Positions 1-13,050 are shown, counted from the stretch's first letter. The stretch is DNA of 64,000 bases from Baylisascaris procyonis (GCA_037389465.1 JAZARR010000172.1:2294001-2358000); one strand, 5' to 3'. Numbers and translations are program-made. Notes: a model not told the origin generated them from the sequence alone.

Positions 1-283
1 TTATGATAAAATTGAATGTTCATTTTGTAAATAAATAAGTACGCATACTAAATATAAATTATGTGCTTATATAAAGAAGAAGTTATTGAAAGATATTGAA
101 AGGTTTTTCAGAAATTTTAAAAAATTTCGGAAATTTTTTTTTTCTAAACAGAAAAATGTTTTAAAGGCAAATTGTTTTTTAAGCCTTTTCTTCTGATATC
201 TCACGATTTGGATAAAAATTTCTCTCTCAATAATATTCAACTCAGTTCGATATAAATAAAAGCTTAAGCGAAAAGGGCCTAAG

Positions 284-390
<107 letters not shown>

Positions 391-414
391 GCTTCTGCCA
401 ACTTATTAACTCAC

Positions 415-3236
415 AATGTTTTTAATAGATTTTTATGCTCGAATCTCAAGAGTGTCTTGATAATTTTAATTTCATTTCGAGTGTTTTTATTCTGCCAAAA
501 TAGACGTTTTATAGCGACTGCTTGACCCTTATAAATACCCTTAAATATTACGCCAAATGTGCCACCACCAAGCACATTATCTGTGAAGGTCACTTCGGAA
601 ATCGGAATCGTTGAGCTGAAAATAAATAAAAAAATTAAGAAATTTTTAATTCCCTCAAAAAAATCTAAAACAAATTTCATGCGTCAAAAAAAAATAAGAA
701 GAGAAAGAGATTCAAATCACTTCATATCTTTGTTTACCTATCATTATTGTTTATAAAATATTTCAACTATCATTTATGTTTATTAAGGAATTAAAGGCAA
801 CTCAATATTTGCTTTATAACAGCTACTTTTGTGAAAATTATGAAAAAATATTCTCAAATACATTAACCTAATCGGTGAATCTGCATGAATCAGTTCAATT
901 CTCATCGATTTGCATAAAAATGGTGTCAATTAGTTGAGACACTTAAATAAATTTGTATATCGAATATGAGATGAATCTGACTTTTGCATTATCTCGAATA
1001 CAATTCAAAACATATTCTTCTTGCTTAGAATCATCGATGCGACTCTATGAACGCCCTCTAAGAAAGTGAAAAACTTGTTTTTTTTTTTGAATCTGGATCA
1101 GAAAGATGAAGCTTTCATTGATCTGAGTTTTCTATCTATGATAATAGGTAGTGAATCTGATATCAGATTCTATTAGTTATGCGTGGCAACGGAATTAGAT
1201 TCCTTCCAGAAATTTAGTGATATAGTTAAAATTCCTCTAGCATCCATAAAAATGCCTAGTTTTTTTTTAAAATAATATATTCAAATATAAGCATTACATT
1301 ATATCGCATTTAAAAGTGAAAAATTCAACTCTGCTCATTGTTCATTACATTACAGGCCTATACAACTTACTAGCTATTTAGCAACGTTAAGACTTGCAAT
1401 AGAAATTTTAGCTTAACAAATTATACGATGGAAGTAATTCAATGGGAATTTATGAAAATTGTTTCTTACTCTATAGAATCGATTGAGGTATTCATTTCAG
1501 ATGGTGTTTTATTATCGATATTTTCTTCCGCTTCAATCCATTCCTTCAAATTGTATCGATTTTTTATTGATCATTTTCACAACCGAACAACATTTGAGCA
1601 TATTTGTAAGTGCTGATGCCAAGAGGTATAATTATCTACTCTTTTAAAGCGATACTTACCATATTGGACTACATCGCCAAAAAAGAGTTGCCCCATAAGT
1701 ACCAAACAAGATTCTAGGTTTCCAAAGAATAAATAATTTTAAGAGCCGTTTAAGGGATATTTTAATAAACGAAATATTTTAAGCTTTTAGATAACTCAAC
1801 CAAATCTTATAAGACTATATCACATAGAATTGAGAACAAATATTCAGTAAAAAAAAACCTACTGGTTGTTTAGTATCATCGATTGGGCTTGAAGGTGCAG
1901 TGCTGAAGTTAAGATCGTCGATTTGCTCGACCACGTTTGCCACTTCATCTTTATTGACCGATGGTATGGGAATACTCGTAGTTTGAGCTTTGTTTTCCCC
2001 GTTTCCTTTTTCCTGTGATAAACTATTAACGATTCCATTTATTACTGCAAATTATTATTAATGATTATTACTATCAATTATTATTGGTGCTTATTAAAAC
2101 TGATCATTGTTTTTGATCATTATTATCGATCACTATTATTGACTACTATTGTTGATTATTATTATTGATCACTATCATTGATTACTATTATTGATTATTA
2201 TAAGTGATTATTGTTATTACTATTACTATTGCTGATCTTATCGATCACCATAATTGACTGCTATCATTGATTATAATTATTGATTGCTATTATTGATTAT
2301 CATCATCACTTTTTTATTGATTATTATTATTGATTGTTATTATTATTTATTATCATTAATTATCATTATTAATTACTATATCATTAATTATTACTATTAA
2401 TTATTATTATTACTAATTGTTATTATCAATTATCATTACCAGTCACCATTATTAATTATTATTAGTGATTATCATTAATATATTAGTTTTTGTAAGTCGT
2501 TGACAAATCAATATAACTTTTATAATTGCATCGAGCGCTGACCTATTAATTTCGATCAATTCGTTCAATTGTAATTTGCTTTCATATATCTGTCAGTAAA
2601 TAGAAAAAAAAATAGCAAAATTGAGCAGTTAGTTAGGCAGAGTAATGAAAAAATAAAACTTTTCTAACACTCAAAATTCAAGGGCTTCGAAATTGACTAT
2701 ATAACACTTAGTGATGCACTAGAAACCTAAAATCATTTTTGTTATTTTATTTTCGAGGGATTTTCATATTTTTGAAAATATTAATGGGAATTTACTTATG
2801 AATCTAGATAATGAAATAGATAGTTTAATATAATATAAATTGGACGAATTTAGAAGGAAATAGAGGAAGTATTTTATCGAAAGCTAATAGAAGTATTGCA
2901 GCATCAGTTGTTTTTGGTAAAATAATGATTTTAATATTATCGTTATGCTTTTATCGCAAATGAATGAATAAATAAATAAATAAATAAACAACAAACAAAT
3001 AAATAAATAAATAAACTTAGCCAATATTTTTTGCTCTAATGAGTATAATCTGCGAAAAAAAAATTATATTACAAAATACAAATCACATACTGGGGGAAAA
3101 GGTGCAATTTCAATCGCCATAAAAATATTCTAACCTTTGCCTTGTTCCGCTTCGCTCCTTTTAAGAAATGTCTTACATTTTCTTCAGCGTTTCGTGCTTC
3201 TCGACGAAATTTTTTTTCAAATTCTTTCAATTTCAT
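415..3236 (-). CDS. Protein kinase, TKL/IRAK-like, N-terminal part only (gene continues off left edge)
   Basis: Multi-exon minus-strand gene. The ATG at 3236 opens a basic, charged exon (3236-3135, [10 protein letters not shown]...). A probable exon starts at 2589 after an ACAG acceptor, with an uncertain end near 2535-2510. Exons 2044-1863 (acidic, Ser/Pro-rich linker), 1543-1470 and 615-415 follow, and their phases join exactly. The last exon carries a kinase N-lobe: glycine loop [12 protein letters not shown], the VAIK lysine, and a helix-C-like glutamate in RNEIKII, followed by [10 protein letters not shown]. It ends at a GTGAGT donor. The C-lobe, including the catalytic HRD and DFG motifs, would lie left of base 1 or beyond the (TA)n array. 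The short helix C and the EHKNLL motif recall TKL kinases such as IRAK/Pelle, but subfamily assignment is inference. The link between the 3236 exon and the linker exons is less sure than the 2044-415 chain. No death domain was seen. Confidence 0.6.
2041..2475. repeat. Degenerate ATT/ATC trinucleotide-rich low-complexity tract
   Basis: About 430 bases built almost wholly of variants of ATTATT, GATTATT and CACTATT units. It looks like an old, decayed trinucleotide expansion. It sits in an intron of the kinase gene, immediately before the acceptor of the exon starting at 2044. Confidence 0.85.
2961..3015. repeat. (AAAT)n tetranucleotide repeat
   Basis: Imperfect AAAT repeat interrupted by an ACAAACAA segment. 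It resembles the (TAAA)n tails of LINEs elsewhere in the window, but no LINE sequence was recognised upstream, so it is called only as a simple repeat. Confidence 0.9.
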
Positions 3237-3480
3237 TCAACTGTAAATATTAATAAATGAAATTAATAATCGTTATTGCTGAGAGAATATATTTTCTATA
3301 ATATTTAAATTCCAAATTTATGGAATTTTTTTTCATACATAATAAATGAAAATAAATAATTTAAATAATAATGCAGCAAACGAGATAAACGATTAACATG
3401 TTGCTCACGTTATACAACGTCCTAACGTACGTATTCCAGAAAAAGGAATTTGCAACATGAAGCTCGTTTTTTGTGTTGAT

Positions 3481-3485
<5 letters not shown>

Positions 3486-3535
<50 letters not shown>
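3486..3535. repeat. (TA)n microsatellite
   Basis: About 50 bases of pure TA repeat, 5' of the kinase start codon. Confidence 0.97.
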
Positions 3536-3538
<3 letters not shown>

Positions 3539-4587
3539 GCAGGTATGAATATACAAAAGATAACCACATTTTATTGATTAAAATATATGAAATTCATAGA
3601 AATGAAATAAAATTACAGCGCTTCATATGAGAAGAAAAGTGATAATGGGATATCAATAGCAGAGGCCGACCGGTACACACGATATAGAATTGCAATTAAC
3701 CTTAAACAATATGATATACTTATTGAAAGACCTAACACCTTGAAACAACTTTTGAACAACCGCTCAAATTAATTGGAATAGCTAAGATAAAAATTATTTT
3801 CTGGATGAGATTTGAAAGTGGTGAAGCATCGTCTGGTAAGAGTGTATGTGAAGCAACAGGTGTATTTCTTCTGTAGTGCTCCGTTGCGGTGATGATTCAT
3901 AAATCGATGAATGTGTCGTCGATGATAAACCAATAGACGCTTCGAAATGTTTGAAGATAGACGAGTGAAAAAATTCTTATAGAAATGTTAACATAACACT
4001 GAGAGGAAATTATTCGTAGGTGCCGAATATATGTGGAAAAATTATGACATTGACATTTGCGCCACGACATATGCGCCTTTGACATATATTCGATGCAAAC
4101 TATTGCGTTAGATTAAAGATTAAATAAAGCTTAAAAATGAAAATATTTGCAAAGATAACAATCAGCACCTGAAATATTTCGTCGCTTTATTTGTTTACAT
4201 TTTTTGATTTGTTCTATTTTTTTTAGATAGATATCGATGAGAATGTACAAAAGAAACGAAATTGACTTCTTAGATATTGATTGCATAGTTTATTTACTTT
4301 GATAGCTTGAAAGAGAACAATTTTATATTTGAAAGAAAAGGATAGTTATGCTTTTTTTAGATTTAAATTTTATTTTTGAAATTTTCAAATTTTCCAAAAT
4401 TTTAGGTTCAAAAAAAAAGTTTTTTTTAGCAACTTATTGCATAGTTCTGCAATAATGATTGCAATTTTCATATTTTTGCAAATTTTCGTTTAAAAAAAAC
4501 CTCACTATGGCTACATCTATTCATTTGCATATGAGTGCGTGTCTGTCTAATTTATTCGTCTATATGAATGTATATATGAATTTATGT

Positions 4588-4788
4588 TTGTATGTGTGTA
4601 TGTATGTATGTATGTATGTATGTATGTATGTATGTATGTATGTATGTATGTATGTATGTATGTATGTATGTATGTATGTATGTATGTATGTATGTATGCA
4701 TGTATTGTATGTATGTATGTATGTATGTATGTATGTACGTATGTATGTATGTATGTATGTATGTATGTATGTATGTATGTATGTATGT
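4588..4788. repeat. (GTAT)n tetranucleotide microsatellite
   Basis: About 200 bases of GTAT repeat with a few interruptions near 4697-4706 and 4736. All reading frames are open on both strands (Tyr-Val-Cys-Met or His-Thr-Tyr-Ile repeats), which is a property of the repeat and not evidence of a protein. Confidence 0.98.
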
Positions 4789-5685
4789 GTCTGTCTGCAT
4801 TATTCATCTTTATGTATGTGTAAATCTTCTAACTTCTCCAATATTTTCATTTAATGATCCAGGAAAGCTACAATGACCAAATTTTATAGCGCATCATTTA
4901 AACCGAAGGAAAATTTGCTTTCCTTAGTTTGATTTCGATTGATCACCTTTTTTTTATGAATTGTTGCAGTTGAAGGCACAATAAACTGATAGCTGATATC
5001 GGATGGTTCAAATCTTTTAAAGATTTTAATTCCGGTAAAAACCGAATCTTCCAAATTATATGAGAATTGCGGATAAAAATTCGACTGCTGAAATCGTTAA
5101 CGAATTTTTTTAGGTAAATTTGAGTCATTTAAGTGCCTTAAGGGTTGTGGGAAAAAACGCAACCGTAAAAACCGTTGAGGAATCTTTGTTCGATTTGAAA
5201 AAAAAGAACTAAATCGCTTAAATTGATTAAAAAATAGTCGATAAAAATATAGTTATTAAAATTGTTAATGAATTCTAGTTATTTATTTAAATTTTTCAAT
5301 TGGTCGAAAATTTTTCGGTCCGAAAAAAACGATTTTGGTGAAAAAAATACGAATCGCTAATGAATTCAATAAATTCAATCGAAAAATAGAATTAAATTTT
5401 TAGGATTTTTGAAATTTTTGGCGGTAAATTGAAATCGAAAAAAATCTAAATCGTTCAAATTTTCAGCATAAAATAGTTTAATGAGGTAGCATTAATTTCC
5501 ACTTGAAAATATTATAAAATGTGCAAATTATTTTTACTTCTCATCTAGTTAGACGTGATCAAACGTGAATCTTGATAATAACTGAGCGTTTTCACTATCG
5601 ATCTATCGTGTAAATGAAAGCGCAAATGTTTATCATTCCTCTTAGTACGAGCGATTCATTTCGAGGGCGGAGTCAATGAAGCCTG

Positions 5686-5719
5686 ACGGAGCCTGACACG
5701 TTTTCGCGTCAAGCTCCGT
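5686..5719. other. GC-rich imperfect hairpin
   Basis: ACGGAGC at 5686 pairs with GCTCCGT ending at 5719. The stem continues inward through GAC/GTC and CG/CG around a TTTT loop with two mismatches. The left arm overlaps a GCCTGAC direct repeat. It stands out against an AT-rich background. Function unknown. Confidence 0.5.
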
Positions 5720-6746
5720 TGCATACATTCATTTTCCTCACTCATTGTTTGACGTCATTATCCCAAATATCATTTCGTCTCAACTTCATCGTGCTGATGA
5801 GCCATAAAAGAATACCTTAGCTTTTTGTTCTCATGATACTTTAGGAAGCTTCATTCATCTGTCTAAGAAAAAAATTTTCGAAGAAATTACCCAGCTAAAA
5901 ATTTGATAATCTTCTATATATAGAAAATTTTTAAATTTTTAAAAAAATTATTTCGATTTCTAGGCGAAAAAATTATTGATAATTTTTGTGTTTTTTAGAT
6001 AGATTTAATTGATTTTCCTGTTCACTAGGGTAGGGATGGCTGCAACCACTTTTTACCCGAACTATGGGGTTGTTTACTCAGTTTCTTTCATCATATCGCT
6101 GGCATGTGTCATCACTACATACTCACTCAAATGCACGATGGATGGATCGACTTAAAAATTTTCCCATTTGGGTTGTTTTTTTTTTTCTTCTTTACCCAGC
6201 TTCTGCCATTTACCCTCCCCCACTTTCCTCGTCGATGTATTGGTCCATCCACTTCCCTATTACTTTCCGTCCTACCCAAGCTATTCGCATCCGGTTGACT
6301 GCCTTTAATTTTTTGGTACTCACATTTTTTACGGCATAATTTGCATACATGATCACCTTTTCGTAGAATCATCTCATTGATTTAATTTAATTGTATTTTT
6401 TCTGATAGTGTTTAAGCGTGGCATATAATGGGTGAAAGAAGAGGTAAAGTAACATGCCTTAATTTTTATTAAAGTTGTATAATAATTAATAATTCAATTG
6501 ATTTCCAACTTTGAAACATTTTATATGAAGATCTGATGTGCGTTACCTTGTTTTCTGTACCGATGCAAAATGCTTCGTCCTAAATGTGTTTACCGTATTT
6601 TAATGATTTATAACCCCTTGAGGTTATGTTGTTCATTGTTTTGTAGTGCTCAAGCGAGAGCTCATAATTGCTACTTGAAATCGACAACCACATAACAAGT
6701 TTATGATAGTTTCAGTTAAAGTTATTTCTCTTGATTTTGTGCAGTG

Positions 6747-8392
6747 ATGGGTGGATCTTCAAGTACACCATCAAGTGGGCTTGTCGAGACGGGCAGTACG
6801 TATGTACTTCGTCATCCAGTATGCAAATTTGTTACGCCGATCCGCACAGCAATAGGTTTGATCACAGTTTTCGGTACGTGCTTTAATTACAGTAAGTCAT
6901 GCCTTCAATCACTTTTATTTGGATGACGCATGATGAAAGTTTTAGATCGGTTAACGGCGCATATGTCCTATCCATTTTTCTGAAAGTTTTACTTCAGAAT
7001 TCACTCACTACCGTATTTATTGAAAGCGTTATAAATTTTCATTCCAGGTTTACTGTTGTTGGCAAAGTCAATGTTTAATAGCTGTAAAATATTTCTTTTA
7101 TTAGAAGCTGAAAAAAAAAGGAAGTTATGCGTTTGATACGAATCAAAAGCTCCACAGTGGAGCAAGAACACATGAGATTATGCGAATGTGTCTAGACTTA
7201 ATGTGTAAACGTTGAAATTTTCTGTAGTGCTTCACTAAATCTTTAAAAAATTCGGCGCTTATGTCTTATCCCTTTTTTCCAAAAGTTTTACCACTCAGCT
7301 TCCAATCGTTCTTGTAATTTTTGACGGCGTTATTAATTGCAAATTTTTATTTAATCCTAATTTTCCCGAATAATAATTTCAAGATTTCAGGATTGGCATA
7401 TATTTGATGCCAGTTTCAGGATAATCATAGTGTTTTATTTGTTTAAGATTATCTCATTTCAGTGATTTGGCTAGCCGCAGTAAATTCGCTTATTTCATTA
7501 GCTGCATTACCAATTGGAATTTATCTTGTTGTGATTGGAATCGCCACTTTTCTACTTGAAATGAGTTATATTATTCGATTATGTTGTGGGTTAGTATCGA
7601 ATTTATTTTTGACGAGAATTTTTTTATAGAAAAGTAAAATTTTTCTCGAAAATTTTTTTATCAAAAATTAAAATAAGTAGAAAAGAAAAAAAATCCACCA
7701 TTTTTTATTGAAATTATCAGAAAAAATAACATCCAAAGAAATCATAAAATAAAATTCAAAATATAAAAAAAATTTTTTCATGGAATTGTCAGTTGTTTTT
7801 TTTTAATGAAAAAAGTAATTTTGCTCGGAAAGAGCAAAGAGAGAATTCCTTTTTTTTTCTACTGCGTTGTTTGGATAAGATATTCGACAGTTGATGCCGC
7901 AAGTCTATAATGCCGACTAATTCCTTCATTAATTAGCAAAGGTCATGTTCAGGTTTTACTAGTAGCAATCCGGAATATCTTATGTAGAACCTCTGATCCG
8001 ATCCTATTTCCGGTGGATATCACCATAGCTGATCGTTGCTACTAATCCATCTTCATCGAGAAGTGTTTCTCGTTCATAGCAATCGATAAAATGAGGCAAT
8101 GATGGTTGTTGAACAATGCTGTAAAACTTTATTTTAAAATTCGATGGCGGTGATAACGTCTCGAATGTTTCTTGATGGAGGTAATATAATTTAACAATAC
8201 TAATAAAGATATAAATATAATAGTAACACACATGTAATATCAGCATCGACGGTATATGTTGTCGTTTCTTTGGTCTTATAATAAATTTTGATGGTATCAA
8301 ACGTGGACTTCTTTATATATTATTTTCTATTGTTTGCTTTTTGCCGAGCTTCTATAACAATTATAGCATTGCAGCGGGTATGTGTTTCATTT

Positions 8393-8427
<35 letters not shown>

Positions 8428-9528
8428 TTTTATTTTATTTAACTTAATTCATTCATTTATTTTAACGTCCCAAAGTGGGGGAAACATGCAAAGGTATATG
8501 AGCATAAACAGCCAGAAGCTACAAAATGTTCGCAAAGCTCAATCCATGTGAATAGACATTTAATAGATGAGAGCATCAGTAATGTGTAGATTGAAACGAT
8601 TCACCCGCAGCTCAAAAAAAGCTGAAGGAGTGGGTGCATTAACGATATCGGCGGGAAGGAGATTCCAGATACGTATGACGGGAAATTGGAAACTACGCAG
8701 AATACAGTTTGTGCTGCAACATGCTCTGACGAGCTGAAACCGATGCACACATCGCCCACGGAGAGGGGCAAGCTGAAGTATTTGTGACAGCCAGCTGTTG
8801 GGAAAGCCGAGCATAACTTTATACTAAAAGAACAAGACGAAATTGAGCGTGCAACATATTCTACAGACTAACTTTTTGCTGTGCTGGATTTTCAATCTTT
8901 TTTTTTAAAGCTTCAAAAATTTTTCGTAATTCTATGATTGGAAAAAAAAACTTTTTTCAGAGATGCTTTTTGCTGTTTACATTCGAACTCATAACGAAAA
9001 TAATCCACTCATAGAAATTTATCGTCTTTATTTACTTATGTTTAGCTTCCTACGCAATATCGTACTTAATTTCGTTTTTTGTTGTACATTGCACTAGAAG
9101 AAGCAAAATGTTTTATATGATTACAAAACAATAAAGTTATCAACCGTCGTTTTCTGTTTCCCTGTTGTTCTCTTGGAAAAAAAAGGATATTTATAGCGGA
9201 AAGGTTTTTTTAGATAAGGCAGCTGGGGTATTTATTCGTACAATGCTGAAAGCCTCATATAAGGATTCAAGCATAATAAATGGAAATATTCACCGGAAAT
9301 TGTGGTTTATGAATTGAATAGTCTTTATTCCTTCGTGTTTAAATATTTAACATATTTGTGCTAAAGTAAAATATATTTTTAGGTTGTTTTATAGTAGTGA
9401 CGGCATTCTTATATTTGATGAAACCATTGCAAATGAAGAAGGCACCAACATTTATCGTTGATTCGACAATGCAATCGAGAGGAAGTGCTCCTGCACAAGT
9501 TGCCGATCCGACCGTTTATGGATCATGA
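6747..9528 (+). CDS. Flower/CACFD1-type four-pass membrane protein
   Basis: Four exons: 6747-6891, 7463-7589, 8244-8377 and 9383-9528. Phases close exactly and give 183 residues and a TGA stop; family members run about 170-195. The ATG lies two bases after a TTGTGCAG acceptor-like site, suggesting a trans-spliced start. Helix 1 (RTAIGLITVFG...) and helix 2 (PIGIYLVVIGIATFLLEM) are followed by a Cys-rich turn (RLCCGIDGICCRFFG) matching the LLE-(A/M)-P/S-CC region of Flower. Helix 3 is RGLLYILFSIVCFLPSF and helix 4 is CFIVVTAFLYLM, then a polar tail. Flower proteins are vesicle and plasma-membrane proteins linked to calcium entry and endocytosis in flies and to cell-fitness marking. The assignment rests on topology, the double-cysteine turn and length. 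The cysteine turn is a few residues longer than I expect for the family. Introns 2 and 3 contain foreign coding remnants. Confidence 0.82.
8004..8176 (-). pseudogene. Orphan antisense coding fragment inside Flower intron 2
   Basis: A minus-strand open frame of about 58 codons, ending in TAG at 8004, lies wholly inside Flower intron 2 (7590-8243). Its codon choice looks coding, with segments such as PHFIDCYERETLLDEDG and ATISYGDIHRK. An acceptor-like TTTTACAG lies within it at about 8121-8114, so it may be the last exon of a gene or the 3' end of a retrocopy. Upstream minus-strand exons would have to interleave with Flower exon 3, so a pseudogene or retroposed fragment is the simpler reading. 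The source gene was not recognised. Confidence 0.4.
8392..8814 (-). mobile_element. 5'-truncated non-LTR retrotransposon (LINE) 3' end
   Basis: Minus-strand frame 8814-8560 encodes the extreme C-terminus of a LINE reverse transcriptase: the block PVIRIWNLLPADIVNAPTPS followed by a phenylalanine-rich segment matches the common R-x-W-N-x-L-P ending of CR1/L2-like and related LINE ORFs. After the stop comes about 120 bases of 3' UTR and then a (TAAA)n tail (minus sense) at 8392-8440. That is a typical target-primed insertion that lost its 5' portion. It lies in Flower intron 3. It shows no sequence likeness to the RTE-type fragments elsewhere here, so a second LINE family is implied. Confidence 0.7.
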
Positions 9529-12399
9529 ATTACGCATCCTTAAATAAGCTTAATTTCACAAATTCGACCGGATTTTTTTTTCGTTTTTTTAGATAAACTT
9601 CTAAATGAATGTAGTGATGGCACATCACTATTGTATTTTATCTAAATTCCAATTTTTTTAAATGCAAGTTTCCAAATTTGCAAATATGCAAATTTTTAGT
9701 GCAAATATCTGAATTCGATTTTAATGATTTCAAGAGGTTTTATTTGCATCACTGTGATCCATTTTAGCATACACTAGTTTAGTGGTTGTTTGTTTTTGTA
9801 ATTCGTTTTTTTTATAAGTTTGATGCAAATCTTTAGTGAAATGGAACTATAAATATCAACTCGAATGCCCATCCCTTTACTCTTCTTTTCTAGCCCGTCT
9901 TAAATAGTCAAGAAAAATGCTTTACCAGCCAATCCATCAATGCTCTATCGAAGCAAGAGATTAATTTATAAATTTATAGCACTTCAATTTTTTTTTTTTT
10001 TTTTTTGAATACTCTGGTCATATGCCAGAAATCGTGAATATAGTAGACTTGTTTTGAAATTAAATTCTGTGGGCTTATAAAAGATGGGACTACGGTATAT
10101 TAAATGATAGATAGTTGCATTAATCCATTCTCTGTAGAGTCAGTTTAATAATTGAAGAGTTCGAAAAGTTCCCTACTTGGTTGTTCTTTTATATTAATGA
10201 TCTTTTTTTCCCTTTTCATTCCTCACAAAGTATTTCATCTCACTATTTTTCTAATCCTTTTCTTTTCCTCAGGTCTATTCAATCTCTTCATTTTTTTTTA
10301 ATATTCCTATTTCTTTCTTTAACACTTTTCAACATTTTGTTTAATTTGTCATTATTCTGTCTCGTTGCATAGTAAAAGAGAATCTTTTAATTTTTTTCAC
10401 ATTAATTAAACTTTTTTTCCATCTTATTATATTTTAATTCTCCATAAATATAAATTAATACGGGCTGTTATCTGAAGAACAAATGAAATAAAAATTTTAA
10501 AAGATCATAGTTCTCCAATTTTCTTTTCTATTTCTATTAAAATGCTTTCTCTTATCGTACGAATGTGAAATTGATAGAAACTATGATATTATTAAATCCA
10601 CTTAAGGATTACTATTTATTTCATAGTTTTTTTAAAGCATGGAATTTAAATATCAAATATTATAGTTGATAAATTGTTAAATTCTAATAATATGTTTCAT
10701 TGTCGATAAATAGACAACGCTTATTTGATTTATAATTGTTGTCTACAAAATATTGTGCCTTTATTAATAAATCAATAGGCTATCTATTTTTGAAAAAATT
10801 TTTCTAATTCTATATTCTATAAAATTTCAATGATATTATTTATTGTTTCCGGGTTGGCTTTTCTGTTTTTATTATTATTTTTTTTATATCGATTTTCTAA
10901 TATACTGTAATAAATGTTTATATTCGATAAAGGTTTTTTTTATTTGTGTGATATTGGTCATTAATAAGTGGATTGCATCGTCTATCCAGTAATCAGTCCG
11001 ATTATACAGTAATGTTAGAATTTTTTCAAAAATTTTAAGATATGATAGTGCTTCTTCGTTCGTTTAAATTGATGAAATCTAAAAGAGAGGGGTAAAGGAA
11101 GGGTAGGGTGGGGGGAGGGGGTACGAGTTGGGATTAGTCGATTTAATTAATCATGGGGTATTCGAAAAGAGGGTGGCTAATAATTAAAGGTGAGATGGAT
11201 ACTTATTAAAAATTGTTCTCTATGAAAATTAATGGAACGAAATATTTGTATGCATGGCTGAATGATTAATGATTATTTGACCTTACTAAAAACATAGAAT
11301 CAAAAAAGCATTTAATAGAAAGTGTAATTTGAGTTATGTATTTTGATCTTACTGGAATAAGCAAATATAAGTAGATAGATGAATACAAGGTGTACTGAAA
11401 TAAAAGATTACTGTTTATATACAAGTATATCAGATGAATTTTCCTTTGTGGTACTGTCTACCTACATCGTAGGTCGAGAACAATCGTCGACAGTTCAAGT
11501 TTTATCGCTTTATCGTCTATGAATGTGTAATTTCCGGTTGGTTCCAATTTTACTGCTTAGCTAAGTAACGAACAATAGTATCTCTTTGTCAGTTATCTTC
11601 TTCCATCTGTATGCAAATATTCTCTTGTTTATTAACTTTAAGCGTTTTGCTAATCATTAATAATACCGTCTGCATAAGAAAATCTTTCCGTTCTTGTCAT
11701 ATCCTAAATCTTAATAAGATCTGTTCCACTGTAATAAACTTATTGATCATAATGCTGCAAACGAATATTGGAAAATTCGCCGGCTTTATTTGCATATGGG
11801 ATTTTTAAATTTGCATAATACATGTTGGATTAATTTTCTTTTTTTACTGCAATTGTTAGAAATAAATGCTTCAATAGAAATTCCATTAATAAATACAAAA
11901 CATATGCATTATCACTTATATATGGAAATTTTTTATTTTTTATTTTTTTCTAGCGACTTATGAAAAGTGGTACTAATATAGTTTCTATATCAGATAAAAG
12001 GTTGGTAGTTATTTCCTCCTTTCCTGGCATAATTATATAGTTGTTTTATATTCCATCTTATACTGTAACTATCAATCCTAGACAGGTAACGTTTCACGTT
12101 GAGCGGAAATATTTGCGCTGCAATAGTCGATCGTTTTCGATCTTCCACTTCAATGACGATAAATAAGATGTGACTATGCGCTCTTTCTGTGCAAACCGAT
12201 CGAATGCGTTTTTTTTTTTTAGAAATATTTTGTGAAAAATTTTGCATATTTCGTTATCTTAATTATTATTACAATATTAGCATTTTATATCCTATAGCGA
12301 ACAGTTGTGAGGTGATCTTTGAGTTGAGGGGGTTGGTTTTACTAAATCTTTTCAATATGAGCGTTGAAAAAGTGAACTTTTTCGATAATTTCGATAGTA
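9529..12399. other. Intergenic region between Flower and TDRD3
   Basis: AT-rich unique sequence with no supported exon. It includes the Flower 3' UTR (an AATAAA-like site near 10490 is one possible poly(A) signal), a pyrimidine-rich block near 10190-10440 and a G/purine-rich run around 11090-11130. Open frames here are short and lack splice context. Confidence 0.6.
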
Positions 12400-12401
12400 T
12401 T

Positions 12402-12432
<31 letters not shown>

Positions 12433-13050
12433 TTTCAATCAACAGAGCATTCATTATGAGTAAATGTCTCTTCGTATCGCTTCCACGATCCATCACCTTT
12501 CCAGTTGGTTCCGGCGGTCTTTTCTTTTGAGAGTCACCCTATCTCATTGCGGGTCGATCTCCACTTCTTTTTCCAATCCGTGGTGTCCACTTTTTTTTTC
12601 ATTCTTCCGTCATTTTCTTTGTGGATATCTTCGCCGTCCATTTAAAATCCCTCATTCCAGCCTCGATCATGGATCCTTTATCTTTGTTTACATCTCGGAG
12701 CCATTCCTATTGACTGCTTCGGTTCTCCCCTCTATCACTGCCAGTAGCTTGCGCTCTTTCTTGGTTGTTGTCCATATCTCAAAGCCTTAAAGAACTGTTC
12801 GCATCACGCATTTTTCAAGGAGTTTCAGTTTAAGATTGGTCGGTGCTTTTTCCTTTTTCCTCACAGTAGAAATCTTTATTCCTGAAAAATGCTTTCCGGC
12901 CTTGTTTGATCCTGCGTCGTACATCTATTTCCGTCCCTTCGTTCATTTTTGCACATCAATCCAAATAGGTTTTCAATCTTCTCGCCTTTTACAACAGTTA
13001 TCGACTTCAAAGCTCTCGGTTGCTCGTCAGTTTCGTTTCGGAAGTGTTTA
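12400..13050 (-). mobile_element. RTE-type LINE 3' fragment, copy A, upstream of TDRD3
   Basis: Minus sense, with frameshifts and stops. In order: an EIDVRRRIKQGRKAFF-like block, then LLEKCVMRTVL, then GFEIWTTTKKERKLLAV, which corresponds to the conserved TYG-x-E-T-W-T-x-T motif near the end of RTE-clade reverse transcriptases. Further toward 12440 comes the WKRYEET ending, then a (TAAA)n tail at 12400-12435. The 3' 160 bases align base by base with copy B at 46886-47075. The 5' part of the element is missing. The fragment ends about 130 bases before the TDRD3 start codon. Confidence 0.8.

Larger units (their letters stand above)
3541..6746. other. Intergenic region between kinase gene and Flower gene
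   Basis: No convincing coding exon was found on either strand. The segment holds a long GTAT tetranucleotide array, a short GC-richer island around 5640-5800 with a hairpin, and AT-rich unique sequence. The divergent promoters of the two flanking genes should lie here (the kinase gene on minus, Flower on plus), but no promoter motif could be defined. Confidence 0.6.

Noticed and set aside
4459..4876. Long open frames through the GTAT array on both strands
   Set aside because: A GTAT repeat has no stop in any frame, so openness is expected from the repeat alone. No splice or homology support.
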